Counted from the stretch's first letter, positions 1 to 10,079 are shown. The stretch: DNA of 64,000 nucleotides from Bacteroidia bacterium (GCA_016787785.1 JAEUTO010000003.1:124001-188000), one strand, 5' to 3'. Program-made: numbers and translations. Notes: generated from the letters alone by a model not told the origin.

Positions 1-598
1 TTAAATTAAAATTAGAAGCACCCGGGTCGAAATCGGCAACGCCTGTATAAAATCCGGTCGTATAAATATTTCCCGATACATCTAATGCAATAGCATAAGG
101 TTGGTCTGATCCAGTTCCTCCCATGCTTACAGCGCCGACAAATGCTCCTGCCGAATTTAGCGCGAGCACAAAAATATCTTGTGAGCCCGAAGAAGTGAGA
201 TTAAATACTGCCGCGCTTGGATCAAAATCAACAGTTCCATTAAAATAACCTGTTATAAAAACATTACCAAGGCCATCAAGTGTTGCAGATATTCCCGCAT
301 CGCTACCAATTCCGCCGATACTTTTTGCCCAAACAAAATTGCCCAGAGCATCTAGTTTACTAATATAAATGTCCTGAGAGGCGGCTGAAGATGCAATGGT
401 AAAAGTGCCGGCTCCGGGATCAAAATCCGAAGTTCCGACAAATACCCCCGTGCTGTATACGTTTCCCGAGCCATCAGCTACAACGGCCTGCCCGCTTTCA
501 TTGCCAGCGGCACCTAAATTTTTTGCCCATTGAAAGGCTAAGTTTTGAGATGTTCCAAATAAAGAAATTAAGCAGAATGCAAATAGTAGTTTTTTCAT
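1..598 (-). CDS. SBBP-repeat secreted beta-propeller protein (3' part cut by window edge)
   Basis: The frame is open from an ATG at 598 to the window edge, so only the first 199 residues are seen. The N-terminus (MKKLLFAFCLISLFGTSQ) is a typical Bacteroidota signal peptide. Then come repeats with the pattern G-N-(V/I)-Y-(S/T)-T-G ... (A/S)DFDPG ... KLDALGNFVWAK, the SBBP beta-propeller module. The protein is a close paralogue of the one at 1619-3565, which ends in a T9SS sorting domain, so this one is probably also exported and attached to the surface; its own C-terminus is not visible. Function unknown. Confidence 0.85.
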   Translation of the reverse strand, partial: MKKLLFAFCLISLFGTSQNLAFQWAKNLGAAGNESGQAVVADGSGNVYSTGVFVGTSDFDPGAGTFTIASSAASQDIYISKLDALGNFVWAKSIGGIGSDAGISATLDGLGNVFITGYFNGTVDFDPSAAVFNLTSSGSQDIFVLALNSAGAFVGAVSMGGTGSDQPYAIALDVSGNIYTTGFYTGVADFDPGASNFNL

Positions 599-612
599 AA
601 GATATAGATTTA

Positions 613-630
613 TTAAGTAAAATTACTTAA
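613..630. promoter_or_regulatory. 18-bp inverted repeat upstream of the SBBP gene
   Basis: Eight-base arms TTAAGTAA and TTACTTAA are separated by AA, 15 bp upstream of the start codon at 598. This could be an operator or a small hairpin in the leader. The pairing is directly visible; a regulatory role is inference. Confidence 0.35.
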
Positions 631-716
631 GCTAAATCCTATCTTTTGGATGCTTATACAAGCGTTGGGTTTGAGTATACCCGTGTTTAATTTGGTTTGA
701 GAACTGTATTGCCGTT

Positions 717-1469
717 TTATGAAAAATTTTCGAGCAGCGTTAAAAGATTGTCCTTTTTCCGATGAGAAACGGGTACTTTCTCATTGTTTTCCAAAATTAA
801 GACGCCTCCATCTACTTTATCGAAGCGAACAATTTTTTTTATGTTAACCAAATGAGAATGGTGGGTTCTAAAAAATCCGAAATTTTGTAAAAGTTCTTCA
901 AATTCTTTTATTCCTTTTGATATTAAAATGTCCTTATGATCATTAATATGAAAAATGGTGTAAGCACCCGAAGCTTCACAACGAATAATATCTGATACTT
1001 TGATAAAGTAAATTGAATCGCTGTCTTTTAAGGCAATTTTTTTATCGTAATTTTTTATTTCCCCTAAGCTTTCCTGTAAAATTTGTAACTGTCTGTCTAA
1101 AGATTTGGTTTTAATATTTTTTTCAGCTCTGTTAACGCTTTCAATCAACTCAATAGAATCAATGGGCTTTAGCAAAAAATCAATAGCACTTAATTTAAAG
1201 GCATCTATAGCGTATTTATTGTGCGCTGTAATAAACACCAGTTGGAAGTTGACCTCTCCGTTTAATTGTTTAATAAGATCCATTCCAGTACCATCATCCA
1301 TTTCCACGTCTAAAAAAACGATATCTGGGTTGATATTGGAAATTGCTTTAATTCCATTTGCTACTCCATTCGCCTCTTCAACAGATTCAATTATTGGACA
1401 GTGCCCTGTAATTAGATCTTTTAACTCTGTTCTAATCGGTTCTTCGTTATCTATAATTAGTGCCTTCAC
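717..1469 (-). CDS. LytTR-family response regulator
   Basis: This is a 250-residue two-domain regulator. The receiver domain spans about residues 1-120, with acidic residues D7/E9, phospho-acceptor D54 (FLDVEMDDGTG), T81 and K101. A LytTR DNA-binding domain follows (about 150-250: IYFIKVSDIIRCEASGAY, FFRTHHSHLVNIKKI). I chose the GTG at 1469 because it starts exactly at the conserved KALIIDNEE strand. The frame stays open to an ATG at 1529, but that adds a hydrophobic stretch foreign to the family. The likely partner is the LytS-type kinase at 3730-5643, one gene further upstream on the same strand. It probably regulates nearby exported genes, but no target can be proven here. Confidence 0.88.
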   Translation of the reverse strand: MKALIIDNEEPIRTELKDLITGHCPIIESVEEANGVANGIKAISNINPDIVFLDVEMDDGTGMDLIKQLNGEVNFQLVFITAHNKYAIDAFKLSAIDFLLKPIDSIELIESVNRAEKNIKTKSLDRQLQILQESLGEIKNYDKKIALKDSDSIYFIKVSDIIRCEASGAYTIFHINDHKDILISKGIKEFEELLQNFGFFRTHHSHLVNIKKIVRFDKVDGGVLILENNEKVPVSHRKKDNLLTLLENFS

Positions 1470-1618
1470 ATAACAAAAATAGATAAAAAAAATAACTAAA
1501 CTACGAAGCCATTGGATAGACCACAACATAAAGAAAAAAAACCAAAATACTATTTGAACCCAAGATTTACTTATTTTCTGAAAAAATCGGTTCTCTGGCT
1601 TTTTATATAAACTAACTT

Positions 1619-3565
1619 TTATTTCACAACGACTATTTTTGCTTTAGTTGAATTTCCAATAAAATAGTAAATGCCTCCAGGTAATTTTGTTAAACTAATT
1701 CTGTGAACGTCGGTATTTATTTCAACCGTTTCCATAATTTGCCCAACAGTATTGACTAAATGATATATCCCCTTTTCTGCTGGTAAAACTGTAAACTCAC
1801 CGCTGTTTGGGTTAGGATAAATTTTTACATTTTCATTATTACCATTTAAAGGGGTTATATTTGTGCAGAGGCTTACGGTTAAAGTAACTGGAGTTCTAAC
1901 AGCACTTGTTGCGCATGTTATTGCTTCAGCGTAATAAGTATAATTACCAACACTAAGTATTGGAGTTTGGAAAACAGACCCGGTGCCAATACTACTTCCT
2001 CCAACAGCACTGTTATACCAATTTACAGTTCCCGAACTTGTTGCCGATAAACTTGCAGAACTGCCAACGCAAATTAATTGATTAACGGGATTGGTAGTGT
2101 TTAATGGTGCATTTGGTAATTGGCATTGTTTCAACTTATGCACAAAAACGTCCAAATTGCCCATTGAAGTGATCGTATAATTACTCATACTAGGATCGAA
2201 ATCTGCGGTGCCTCCAAAACAACCTGTGGTACTAATATTATTAAAAGCATCAATTTTTATGGCGTAACCTCTATCTCCACCTGACCCTGGTCCTCCAAAC
2301 TGCCCAGCCCAAATAAAACTACCCGATGAGTTTAATTTTAATATATAAGCATCATTACCGCCAACAGCAACCATAGTGTATGTGCCAATACCAGGATCAA
2401 AATCTGCGGTACCACCAAAATATCCAGTTGTATAAACATTGCCAAAATTATCCAAATCAATTCCTTGTCCATAATCAAAGGAAGTACCGCCAGCTTTTGT
2501 AGCCCAAATAAAATTTCCTAGCGCATCATATTTTGAAATAAACATATCCGTGTATCCTACAGATGCATAAGTGTAGCTTGCAGCACTGGGATCAAAATCG
2601 GCAGTGCCTTCAAAACTCCCACTTGTATAAAAATCGCCACTGGGGCCAACAACAATTGCAAGCCCATGATCGTTTAAACTGCCTCCCATTTGTTTTGTCC
2701 AAATAAAATTACCTAAAGGATCTAGTTTTAACACGAATTGATCAACTCCTCCAGATGAAGTTAAAGTATAAGTTGCTGGGCTTGGATCAAAATCTACCGT
2801 GTTATAAAATGCGCCGGTAACATATATATTGTTGAAGCTATCAAAATCCAATCCTAATCCAACCGAAGTATTATTTCCACTCATAGCAGCCGCCCATAAA
2901 AAGTTGCCTGCCGCGTCCAATTTTAAAACAAAAATATCGTTATCAATCGACGTTAAATTGAACACTCCGGCTCCAGGATCAAAATCACCTGTTCCGAAAA
3001 AACTACCTGTAGTGCATATATTTCCGAATCCATCAAGTTTAATGGAATATGCAGCATCGCCAGAATTACCTCCAACTTGTTTGGCCCATATAAGATTTCC
3101 TAAAGGATCTAGTTTTAATATAAACGCATCATTCACCCCGGATGAGGTTAATAATATTGATCCCGGACCTGGATCAAAATCTGCCGTACCAGTAAAGTAG
3201 CCAACCACATAAACATTGCCTAAATTATCAATAGTAATAGATTTCCCTTCATCATTTCCAGTTCCACCAAAGTTTTTTGACCATAAAAAATTTCCAGCCG
3301 AATCAAGTTTTGAAACAAAAATATCTGTAAAACCACTACTAGTTGAAGCCAACGTGTAGCTTGCTACTCCAGGATCAAAATCGGCTATGTCATAAAAAAA
3401 ACCTGTTGTGTAAGTATTGCCAATTGAATCGACATCAATTCCATAACCTTGCTCTTGGTTTGGACCGCCAATTTGCTTTGCCCACTTTAGCGCTGGGTTT
3501 TGTGCGCTTAAAAAATAATTTAAAAACAAAAAGAAAGAAACATTTATAAAGTTATAAGTTTTCAT
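1619..3565 (-). CDS. SBBP-repeat secreted protein with T9SS C-terminal sorting domain
   Basis: The protein has 648 residues. A signal peptide (about 1-22, ending LSAQ) is followed by about nine repeats of 45-50 residues carrying the hallmark (A/V)DFDPG and LDxxGNFxW, which form a beta-propeller of the SBBP type. Around 475-570 there is an Ig-like, Cys-containing module (ICVGSSASLSATSSG). The last 75 residues (KIYPNPNSGEF ... GGIYYFIG ... AKIVVVK) match the type-A T9SS sorting domain. It should be secreted through the type IX system and anchored at the cell surface or released. It lies between a LytTR regulator and a LytS-type kinase, and is a paralogue of the partial gene at 1-598. Substrate or ligand unknown. 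Confidence 0.88.
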   Translation of the reverse strand: MKTYNFINVSFFLFLNYFLSAQNPALKWAKQIGGPNQEQGYGIDVDSIGNTYTTGFFYDIADFDPGVASYTLASTSSGFTDIFVSKLDSAGNFLWSKNFGGTGNDEGKSITIDNLGNVYVVGYFTGTADFDPGPGSILLTSSGVNDAFILKLDPLGNLIWAKQVGGNSGDAAYSIKLDGFGNICTTGSFFGTGDFDPGAGVFNLTSIDNDIFVLKLDAAGNFLWAAAMSGNNTSVGLGLDFDSFNNIYVTGAFYNTVDFDPSPATYTLTSSGGVDQFVLKLDPLGNFIWTKQMGGSLNDHGLAIVVGPSGDFYTSGSFEGTADFDPSAASYTYASVGYTDMFISKYDALGNFIWATKAGGTSFDYGQGIDLDNFGNVYTTGYFGGTADFDPGIGTYTMVAVGGNDAYILKLNSSGSFIWAGQFGGPGSGGDRGYAIKIDAFNNISTTGCFGGTADFDPSMSNYTITSMGNLDVFVHKLKQCQLPNAPLNTTNPVNQLICVGSSASLSATSSGTVNWYNSAVGGSSIGTGSVFQTPILSVGNYTYYAEAITCATSAVRTPVTLTVSLCTNITPLNGNNENVKIYPNPNSGEFTVLPAEKGIYHLVNTVGQIMETVEINTDVHRISLTKLPGGIYYFIGNSTKAKIVVVK

Positions 3566-3729
3566 GTTTTCAATTATTAATTGGTTTGTATACCTAAGTT
3601 ATAACTAACAACCGATTAATTAATATTAAATACACTGCTGTATCGATTGGTTTTACAAACGTCCTTAAATTAAGAATAACTGACCATTAATTTAAAATGA
3701 TGTCAGTACTTTTTTATCGAATAGTGTTT

Positions 3730-5643
3730 TTAAACTGAATAAATAATAGGAAGGAAAATGATTACAGTTAAACCTTGCACCGCGCTTGTATTTATTTCAA
3801 AGCGTGCATTTGATTTGTGTTGTTTATTCAGAAGAAATAGTCTGTCAGTAACAATCTGTGTAGCTCTTGATGGATATGTCTTTTGACTGAGCGATGTACT
3901 TTTGAATCCAACGCCGTTGTCTTTAATAGTTATTTTTAATTCCTTCGAAAGAATTTCAAAACCAAGAAAGAGCATTCCTTTTTCTGCAACATCCGAAAAT
4001 CCATGTTCGATTGCATTCTCTGCAAAGGGTTGAATGATCATCGACGGAAGCAACAATTCACTTGCGTCCACTTCACTTCCTAACTCTATTTCATAATTAA
4101 ATCTTCCCGGGTATCGTAATTTTTGGATTTCAAAATAGTTATTCAAAAAATCAATTTCTGTTTCAATAGTAATAAGTTCATTGTAACTGCTTTCGAGCGA
4201 CTGACGCATGATCTTCGAATACTTGGTCAAATAATCTGCCGTTTTTGCTGAATTGTTTTCTTTTAAAGCAAAGGCGCGTAGCGACGAAAGAATATTGAAG
4301 AAAAAATGGGGATCCATGCGTGCCCTGTTCAAGCGCTGCTCTGTTTCAATGGTTTTTAATTTGTTCTTGGTAATAGATTGACGGTAAAAGAATATAATAA
4401 TTATAATAGCAAAAAAAGACGAAATAACCGCTACTATTAAAAATTTTGTATTGATGGCAGCAACTTCCTTCTCGTTGTTTAATTCCATTATTTTTTTTTC
4501 ATTCGCTACTTTATCGAATTTTTGCGACAACTCGTTTATTTCTTTGCTTTTATCAATGTTATATAAACTGTCTTTTATGGCATTGTAATGTTCTATGGCA
4601 TCCAGTGCTTCCGAAAAATTTCCTGCTCTTTTATTAACTTGATACGCTCTTTCATAATAAGAAAACCAATAATATTGAATGTTAAAGTTTTTTAACTGGC
4701 TTTTCATTGAATCCAGGTAAACCAAAGCGGGTTTACTTTGACCTTTTAACATATAGTAATCTGCGAACTTCGCGTAACTCATAATTATTTCGCCCGGATA
4801 TAAGTAATTTCTATATGTTAAAGCTTCCTTACCGTATTTAAATCCCAAGTCAAGTTCGTTTTTAACGTAGTAGTTATCGGAAATAATATTTAAAATAGGA
4901 TAAGCTCTTGTATAGTAACCGTGTTCCTTAATTAATTCGTAAGCCTCTTTAGCAATTGCGATTGAGCTATCAACATACGTTGGAGAAATCACCCGCAAAT
5001 CCATATAGGCACGTGAAATGATATTGCGGGCAAATATTTTAGCATAGGGTCTTTTTAGTTTTGGAAACAAAGCAATTGCCTTATTCTTGTAGTCATTGGC
5101 TTCCTTGTTCTGTGAATCGGCAACCATTATGTCTGCCAATTTACAATAGGTTAAAACCAAACCATCCATATTTGAAGTTTTTTCAAAAAGTGGGATTGCT
5201 TTTATAAAATACGCTAATGATGTTTTTTTATCTCCCGATCTATAATAAACAATCCCTAAATAATAATAAATATCAGCTCGTAGGGAATCGGGAACGTTTT
5301 TGTTTCTTTCCAAAATACCTTCTAAAATTATTGTAGCTGTATCGAACTTATTTTTTTGCTGGTAGCCAATAGCAACATATAATTTGGCTTTGTTTAAATA
5401 ACCAATATCGTTTGTTTTTTCTAATTCGCTTTGAGCCTTTTTAGCATAAAGTAATACGGAGTCTGGCTTACCATATTTCTCAATATGTAACAGTGCTATT
5501 TTTAAACATTGAACAGCGTGTTTTTTTCCGCTTAGGTCTTTTAACTCTAATTTCAATTCTTCGAGTTCCTGAGCGTTAAAGGTAAACCCACCCAACAGAA
5601 TTATAAAAAATAATATGCAATATTTATTGAAACGAAAACACAT
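3730..5643 (-). CDS. TPR sensor histidine kinase, LytS/YehU type
   Basis: The protein has 637 residues from the ATG at 5643; a GTG at 5652 is an alternative three codons upstream. It has a signal peptide (about 1-25, ending FNAQ), periplasmic tetratricopeptide repeats to about residue 370, a short coiled coil and one membrane helix (FLIVAVISSFFAIIIIIFFY, about 400-420). A His_kinase domain follows with phospho-accepting His in RMDPHFFFN, N-box IIQPFAENAIEHGF and DNGVGF. The C-terminal G2 glycine loop is weak. It probably signals to the LytTR regulator at 717-1469, with an SBBP surface protein gene in between. The stimulus is unknown. Confidence 0.88.
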   Translation of the reverse strand: MCFRFNKYCILFFIILLGGFTFNAQELEELKLELKDLSGKKHAVQCLKIALLHIEKYGKPDSVLLYAKKAQSELEKTNDIGYLNKAKLYVAIGYQQKNKFDTATIILEGILERNKNVPDSLRADIYYYLGIVYYRSGDKKTSLAYFIKAIPLFEKTSNMDGLVLTYCKLADIMVADSQNKEANDYKNKAIALFPKLKRPYAKIFARNIISRAYMDLRVISPTYVDSSIAIAKEAYELIKEHGYYTRAYPILNIISDNYYVKNELDLGFKYGKEALTYRNYLYPGEIIMSYAKFADYYMLKGQSKPALVYLDSMKSQLKNFNIQYYWFSYYERAYQVNKRAGNFSEALDAIEHYNAIKDSLYNIDKSKEINELSQKFDKVANEKKIMELNNEKEVAAINTKFLIVAVISSFFAIIIIIFFYRQSITKNKLKTIETEQRLNRARMDPHFFFNILSSLRAFALKENNSAKTADYLTKYSKIMRQSLESSYNELITIETEIDFLNNYFEIQKLRYPGRFNYEIELGSEVDASELLLPSMIIQPFAENAIEHGFSDVAEKGMLFLGFEILSKELKITIKDNGVGFKSTSLSQKTYPSRATQIVTDRLFLLNKQHKSNARFEINTSAVQGLTVIIFLPIIYSV

Positions 5644-5723
5644 CTTTAACACCAGCCAAAATTAATTAAAAATATTTAGTGACAAGTAGGTATGAAAAAA
5701 TAATAAGATCGATATGCCTTAGA

Positions 5724-7799
5724 TCAATTATCTGCCAGCACCAAGTTCTCCATCCCCACTGTCATCTTCATCAAACCAAATTTAATGAACACTTTTTCGT
5801 TCTTTATCTCTTCTACAATTCCAATTTCAGTTCCACTTAGTATTTTTACCTTACTGCCAACTTTTAATTTAGGTTTGATGTTAGCAATTTTCTTTTCAGA
5901 GAAATTATCAAGTTTATTTTGCTTTCGTAATTCAATTTGTTTTTTTGTTTCTGCGGTTATACCGTCAATAAACCGTTTTATCACCGCTTTCCGATCTCCC
6001 TTTTTATTCCAGTCATCCATCAAACGTAAGTACTTTTGCCCGTAATCAGCCAAACGTGCCAATTCAATTTTACGTTCACGTTCGCGCTCTATTTTCTCCT
6101 GCCAGGTATCAAATAATACATGATATTTTTCTTTGGCCATCTTCTTTAAGAACTCTTCATGTTCGGCTTTTTCCAACTGTTCGTCCAGCTTGGTTTTTTG
6201 CGTTTGAACTTCAGCAAGAAGGCGATTGAATTTTAATTTATCTCTGTCTACTTTTTGTTTGGCACGCTCAATAATGTGTTTAGGAAAACCAACCCGCTCG
6301 GCAACTTCAAACGTGTAACTACTTCCTGGCTCACCAATACTTAAAATATATTTCGGTTCTAAATGTTCAATATCAAATAGCATACAGCCGTTAAAAGTGC
6401 CTTCTAATTTTTCTGCCAGTAATTTTACATTACTAAAATGCGAAGTAATAACGCCTTTTGTTTTCGAATTCTCAATACTCTCTAACACTGCTTCTGCAAT
6501 AGCACTGCCAAGTTCAGGATCGGTGCCGGATCCAAACTCATCCATCAAAACCAATGTGCTTTCATTTATCTCGTTTAAAATAGAAGTCATTGATTTTAGT
6601 TTTGCACTGTAAGTACTAAGTTCATTTTCTATACTTTGTGTATCGCCAATATCAATTAATATTTTATCGAAAAAACAATACTTACTATTTTCTTTTACGG
6701 GAATAAGCAAACCACTTTGCAACATCATTTGCAAAATACCAATAGTTTTTAAACCAATGGTTTTACCACCGGCGTTTGGACCACTAATTACCAACACTCT
6801 ATTGTCCGAATTCAGTTCAACAGTTAGTGGAATAGTTTTTCTGCCACTTTTTTTATTTTGTAAGAACAATAAAGGATGATAAGCTGCAATAATATGCAGA
6901 TCAAAACCTTCTTTTATCTCCGGCAGAGTTGCGTTAAGGTCTACTGCGAAAAGTGCTTTGGCTTTTAAAAAATCAACAAAACCTAAAATTTGAAATCCCC
7001 TCTTTAATTCAGGAACATAAGGTTTTATCAGGGCACAAAGTTCACGCAAGATCCTGTTCACTTCACGCTGCTCATCAATTTCTAACTCCGCAACTTCATT
7101 ATTAACCGCAATAGTAACGCCGGGCTCAATAAAAATTGTTTTGCCGCTTTCGCTTTTACTGTGCACAAAGCCCGAAACTTCAGATTTATATTCTACTAAA
7201 ACCGCTAAAGTTCTTCGTCCGTTAAAAAAACCTTCTTCGTTCTCGCGTAAATAACCTTGTTTGCGCAGATCGTTCACATGGTTATAAAAACGTTTGTCGC
7301 TCTCTCGTCTTTTTTCGATGATCTGTTTTCGTATCCTGTTCAGTTCTGCCGAAGCTGTATTTTTCACCTGTGCTTCAGCATCAATAATTCTGTTTATTTC
7401 ATCTACAACAATTTCGCAAACGTTAGCGTCTTCCGCTAATCCAAAAAGATAAGGTTGTGTGGTTTTTTTACTTTTTAAAAAACGAATAAGGGTATTAATG
7501 ACCTCGGTTGTTTTTAAAACTTTTAGCAAATGTGTTTCACTCAAAAGTGAGCCTTCCAAATTCAGAACGGTCAATTCTTCCATCACATCTTCGTGCTCAA
7601 CAGAAGGAAAATACCCGTTTGCCGCAAGCAAAACTTTAATTTCATTTGTCTGGTTTAGCTCAACGATCATTTCCTTAGAATAATTACCAGGGGAAATTGC
7701 ATCACAGAGCGATTTTGCTTGTCTGCCACAGCATTTCTGCTTAACAAGTTCTTTTACCTTGTCAAACTGAAGCAACTCACTATTTTTTTGATCGATCAT
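5724..7799 (-). CDS. mutS2: MutS2-family DNA-binding ATPase lacking the Smr domain
   Basis: The protein has 691 residues. The MutS core and clamp region is N-terminal. The ABC-type ATPase has Walker A (VISGPNAGGKTIGLKT), Walker B (LVLMDEFGSGTDPELGSA) and the switch His in VITSHFSNVKLL. A long charged coiled coil (about 520-600) and a small KOW-like beta segment (KLKVGSKVKILSGTEIGIVEEI) end the protein. MutS2 is known to act on branched DNA and on collided or stalled ribosomes, usually with a C-terminal Smr nuclease domain. Here the reading frame ends directly after the KOW-like segment and no Smr motif follows in the next 70 bp. The ATPase is intact, so this looks like a shortened but functional family member rather than a broken gene. 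Confidence 0.9.
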   Translation of the reverse strand: MIDQKNSELLQFDKVKELVKQKCCGRQAKSLCDAISPGNYSKEMIVELNQTNEIKVLLAANGYFPSVEHEDVMEELTVLNLEGSLLSETHLLKVLKTTEVINTLIRFLKSKKTTQPYLFGLAEDANVCEIVVDEINRIIDAEAQVKNTASAELNRIRKQIIEKRRESDKRFYNHVNDLRKQGYLRENEEGFFNGRRTLAVLVEYKSEVSGFVHSKSESGKTIFIEPGVTIAVNNEVAELEIDEQREVNRILRELCALIKPYVPELKRGFQILGFVDFLKAKALFAVDLNATLPEIKEGFDLHIIAAYHPLLFLQNKKSGRKTIPLTVELNSDNRVLVISGPNAGGKTIGLKTIGILQMMLQSGLLIPVKENSKYCFFDKILIDIGDTQSIENELSTYSAKLKSMTSILNEINESTLVLMDEFGSGTDPELGSAIAEAVLESIENSKTKGVITSHFSNVKLLAEKLEGTFNGCMLFDIEHLEPKYILSIGEPGSSYTFEVAERVGFPKHIIERAKQKVDRDKLKFNRLLAEVQTQKTKLDEQLEKAEHEEFLKKMAKEKYHVLFDTWQEKIERERERKIELARLADYGQKYLRLMDDWNKKGDRKAVIKRFIDGITAETKKQIELRKQNKLDNFSEKKIANIKPKLKVGSKVKILSGTEIGIVEEIKNEKVFIKFGLMKMTVGMENLVLADN

Positions 7800-7854
7800 T
7801 AATTTATAAGGACAATTAGTTCAATTAAAAATTTTAATTAAATTTATAATTCAT

Positions 7855-10017
7855 TTGAGACAAATTTATACAATAATTTTTTGCTGCGCGTTAATTTTTG
7901 TTAGCTCTCAAACTAACGACGTTGATTCCATAAAGGCTTTATTGGCGAAAAACACAGCAGATTCTACGCGTTTAAGATTATTATCGAATTTAAGTGAAGT
8001 TTGCAGCGAAAATGATATTGCAAAATACGCTAACGAAGCTGTTATTATGGGTAATAAAATGTTAGGATCCAGTAATCTATCAAACGCAGAAAGAAAAAGA
8101 ACAATAAAATTATTGGGAACAGCTTATAACAATTTAGGTTATTATAATGGCTTAAAAGGCAACACCACCCTTTCACTCGATCTGTTTAAACAAGGTTTGG
8201 CCATGATGGAACGATGTCACGATACCTCTGGCATGGCATCCTCATTTGGCAATATTGCTGCCATCTATTATAATCAGGGCAAAGTAGAAGAAGCATTAAA
8301 AAACTATAATAAATGTTTAACCCTCAGGCAAATGATAAACGACAAGTTTAACATTGCACCATCGTTAAATAATATTGGTAACATTTATGACGGGCAGGGA
8401 CAAACTGAAAAAGCCTTATCCTATTTTGAACAGAGCCTGAAATTGTGCCTGGAAATAAAAGACAGAAAAGGCGAAGCAATTTCTTTAAATGATATTAGTA
8501 GTATCTGCATAAAGAATGGGCAAACTGATAAAGCCCTTGAATATTTAACACGCTGTTTAAAGATCCAGGAGGAAATTGGCAGCAAATACGATGCTGCTTA
8601 TACTTTAGAAAGTATGGGAAATCTGTATCAGTTATTGGGCAAAACCAAACTGGCAATTGAAACCTTTAATAAAAGTCTTGATTTAAGGATTGAGCTGGAT
8701 GATAAACAGGGTATATCTTATTCTTATAATTCTTTAGGCACCGCTTATATGGAGCAGAAGGAGTATAAAAAGGCTGAAAATTTTGCCCTTAAAAGCTTAG
8801 AGATAAGTAAGCAAATTGGTTACCCAAGAAACGTTAGAAATGTAGCGCAGCTTTTATACCAGATCTATAAAAAAGAAAATAAGGCGCCAGAGGCCTTGAA
8901 GATGTTTGAACTATACATCAAAATGCAGGATAGCATTTTAAATACAGAGACGAGGGAAGCAAGTATAAAAAGTCAACTACAATACGAATTCGCTAAAAAA
9001 TTTATTGCCGATAGCATAAAGAATGTAGAAGAAAAAAATATTTCTGCCACCAAGATCGCTCTTCAAAACTCCGAACTTAAACAACAACAAACCATGCGCT
9101 ATGTGCTTGTATTTGGACTTATTCTTGTAGGCGCTTTTTTAATTTTCTTTTACAATCGTTTCAGAGTTACGAGACATCAAAAGAATATCATTCAAACACA
9201 AAGCCAAATAACTGAAAAACAAAGGTCTGAGCTTGAAATAAAAAACAAGAATATTACCGAAAGTATTTTAGTGGCAAAAGAAATTCAATACATTATTTTT
9301 CCGTCAGAGGCTGAACTCGCAAAAACATTCCCACAGCATTTTATGTTCTTTAAACCCTGCGACATTTTAAGTGGCGATTTTTTATGGCTAAAAACTGTTG
9401 GTCAAAAAACCTATCTTGTTCTTGGTGATTGCACAGGACATGGTGTTCCCGCGTCTTTACTAACCATGTTCGCAAACGAGTTTTTGAACAAGATCATTAT
9501 CCAACAAAAAATAAATAAGGCTAACGAAATATTAGCCATGATAAATGAAGAGATCTATAATTACGTTCAACGCAAACAAAAAAATTCAAAAAGTTTGGAT
9601 GAAGGAATGGATATTGGATTATGCATAATTGATAAAGAAAAGAACGAGCTTACTTTTTGCGGCGCCAAAACAAATCTATTTTATACTAATAAACAAGGCG
9701 AACTTTCTATTGCAAACGGTAACAAAATAAATTTAGGAAAAGAACTTATAACGAAAGAGTCATGCATTGAGCATGCTTTAACTATTGCAGGAATTGATAC
9801 TATTTACATGACAACCGACGGCCTGACCGATCAACTTAAATATAAAACAAACAAAACAAAATTTGGTTTTAAAGGTTTTGAAAATTTTATTTTAAAGAAT
9901 GCTTCCCTGACTTTGGCGGATCAAAAAAACGAAATGCAAAAAGTTTTCGAGGAGATAGTTTTGCAACACGCTCAAATTGATGATGTTCTTGTTTTTGCAG
10001 GAAAAATATCCGGTTAA
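7855..10017 (+). CDS. TPR-membrane-SpoIIE (PP2C) serine phosphatase, tandem copy 1
   Basis: The protein has 720 residues, starting with TTG because no in-frame ATG lies nearby. A signal peptide (about 1-20, ending VSSQ) leads into seven or more TPRs (to about 370). A membrane helix (YVLVFGLILVGAFLIFFY, about 415-433) and a short coiled coil precede the SpoIIE phosphatase domain. Metal-binding signatures are CDILSGDFLW, LGDCTGHGVPAS, DEGMDIGLC and TTDGLTDQ. SpoIIE phosphatases typically dephosphorylate anti-anti-sigma factors of the SpoIIAA type; none is encoded here. The next gene is a tandem paralogue with an almost identical catalytic domain. Sensor input probably comes through the exported TPR part. 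Confidence 0.88.
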   Translation: MRQIYTIIFCCALIFVSSQTNDVDSIKALLAKNTADSTRLRLLSNLSEVCSENDIAKYANEAVIMGNKMLGSSNLSNAERKRTIKLLGTAYNNLGYYNGLKGNTTLSLDLFKQGLAMMERCHDTSGMASSFGNIAAIYYNQGKVEEALKNYNKCLTLRQMINDKFNIAPSLNNIGNIYDGQGQTEKALSYFEQSLKLCLEIKDRKGEAISLNDISSICIKNGQTDKALEYLTRCLKIQEEIGSKYDAAYTLESMGNLYQLLGKTKLAIETFNKSLDLRIELDDKQGISYSYNSLGTAYMEQKEYKKAENFALKSLEISKQIGYPRNVRNVAQLLYQIYKKENKAPEALKMFELYIKMQDSILNTETREASIKSQLQYEFAKKFIADSIKNVEEKNISATKIALQNSELKQQQTMRYVLVFGLILVGAFLIFFYNRFRVTRHQKNIIQTQSQITEKQRSELEIKNKNITESILVAKEIQYIIFPSEAELAKTFPQHFMFFKPCDILSGDFLWLKTVGQKTYLVLGDCTGHGVPASLLTMFANEFLNKIIIQQKINKANEILAMINEEIYNYVQRKQKNSKSLDEGMDIGLCIIDKEKNELTFCGAKTNLFYTNKQGELSIANGNKINLGKELITKESCIEHALTIAGIDTIYMTTDGLTDQLKYKTNKTKFGFKGFENFILKNASLTLADQKNEMQKVFEEIVLQHAQIDDVLVFAGKISG

Positions 10018-10036
10018 TAAAAAAATATTACGCCTT

Positions 10037-10044
10037 TATCTTTG
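10037..10044 (+). promoter_or_regulatory. -7 promoter box for the second phosphatase gene
   Basis: TATCTTTG matches the Bacteroidota -7 consensus TAnnTTTG exactly and lies 36 bp upstream of the TTG start at 10080. No clear -33 TTTG is present at the right spacing, so strength is uncertain. It suggests the second tandem gene can be transcribed separately from the first. Confidence 0.5.
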
Positions 10045-10079
10045 AAAATATAGTTTTTTTTAGCTAGCTTTAAGAACCT

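Noticed and set aside
1470-1529. Extension of the LytTR regulator to an ATG at 1529
   Set aside because: Adds a hydrophobic stretch before the receiver domain; the GTG at 1469 starts exactly at the conserved first strand.
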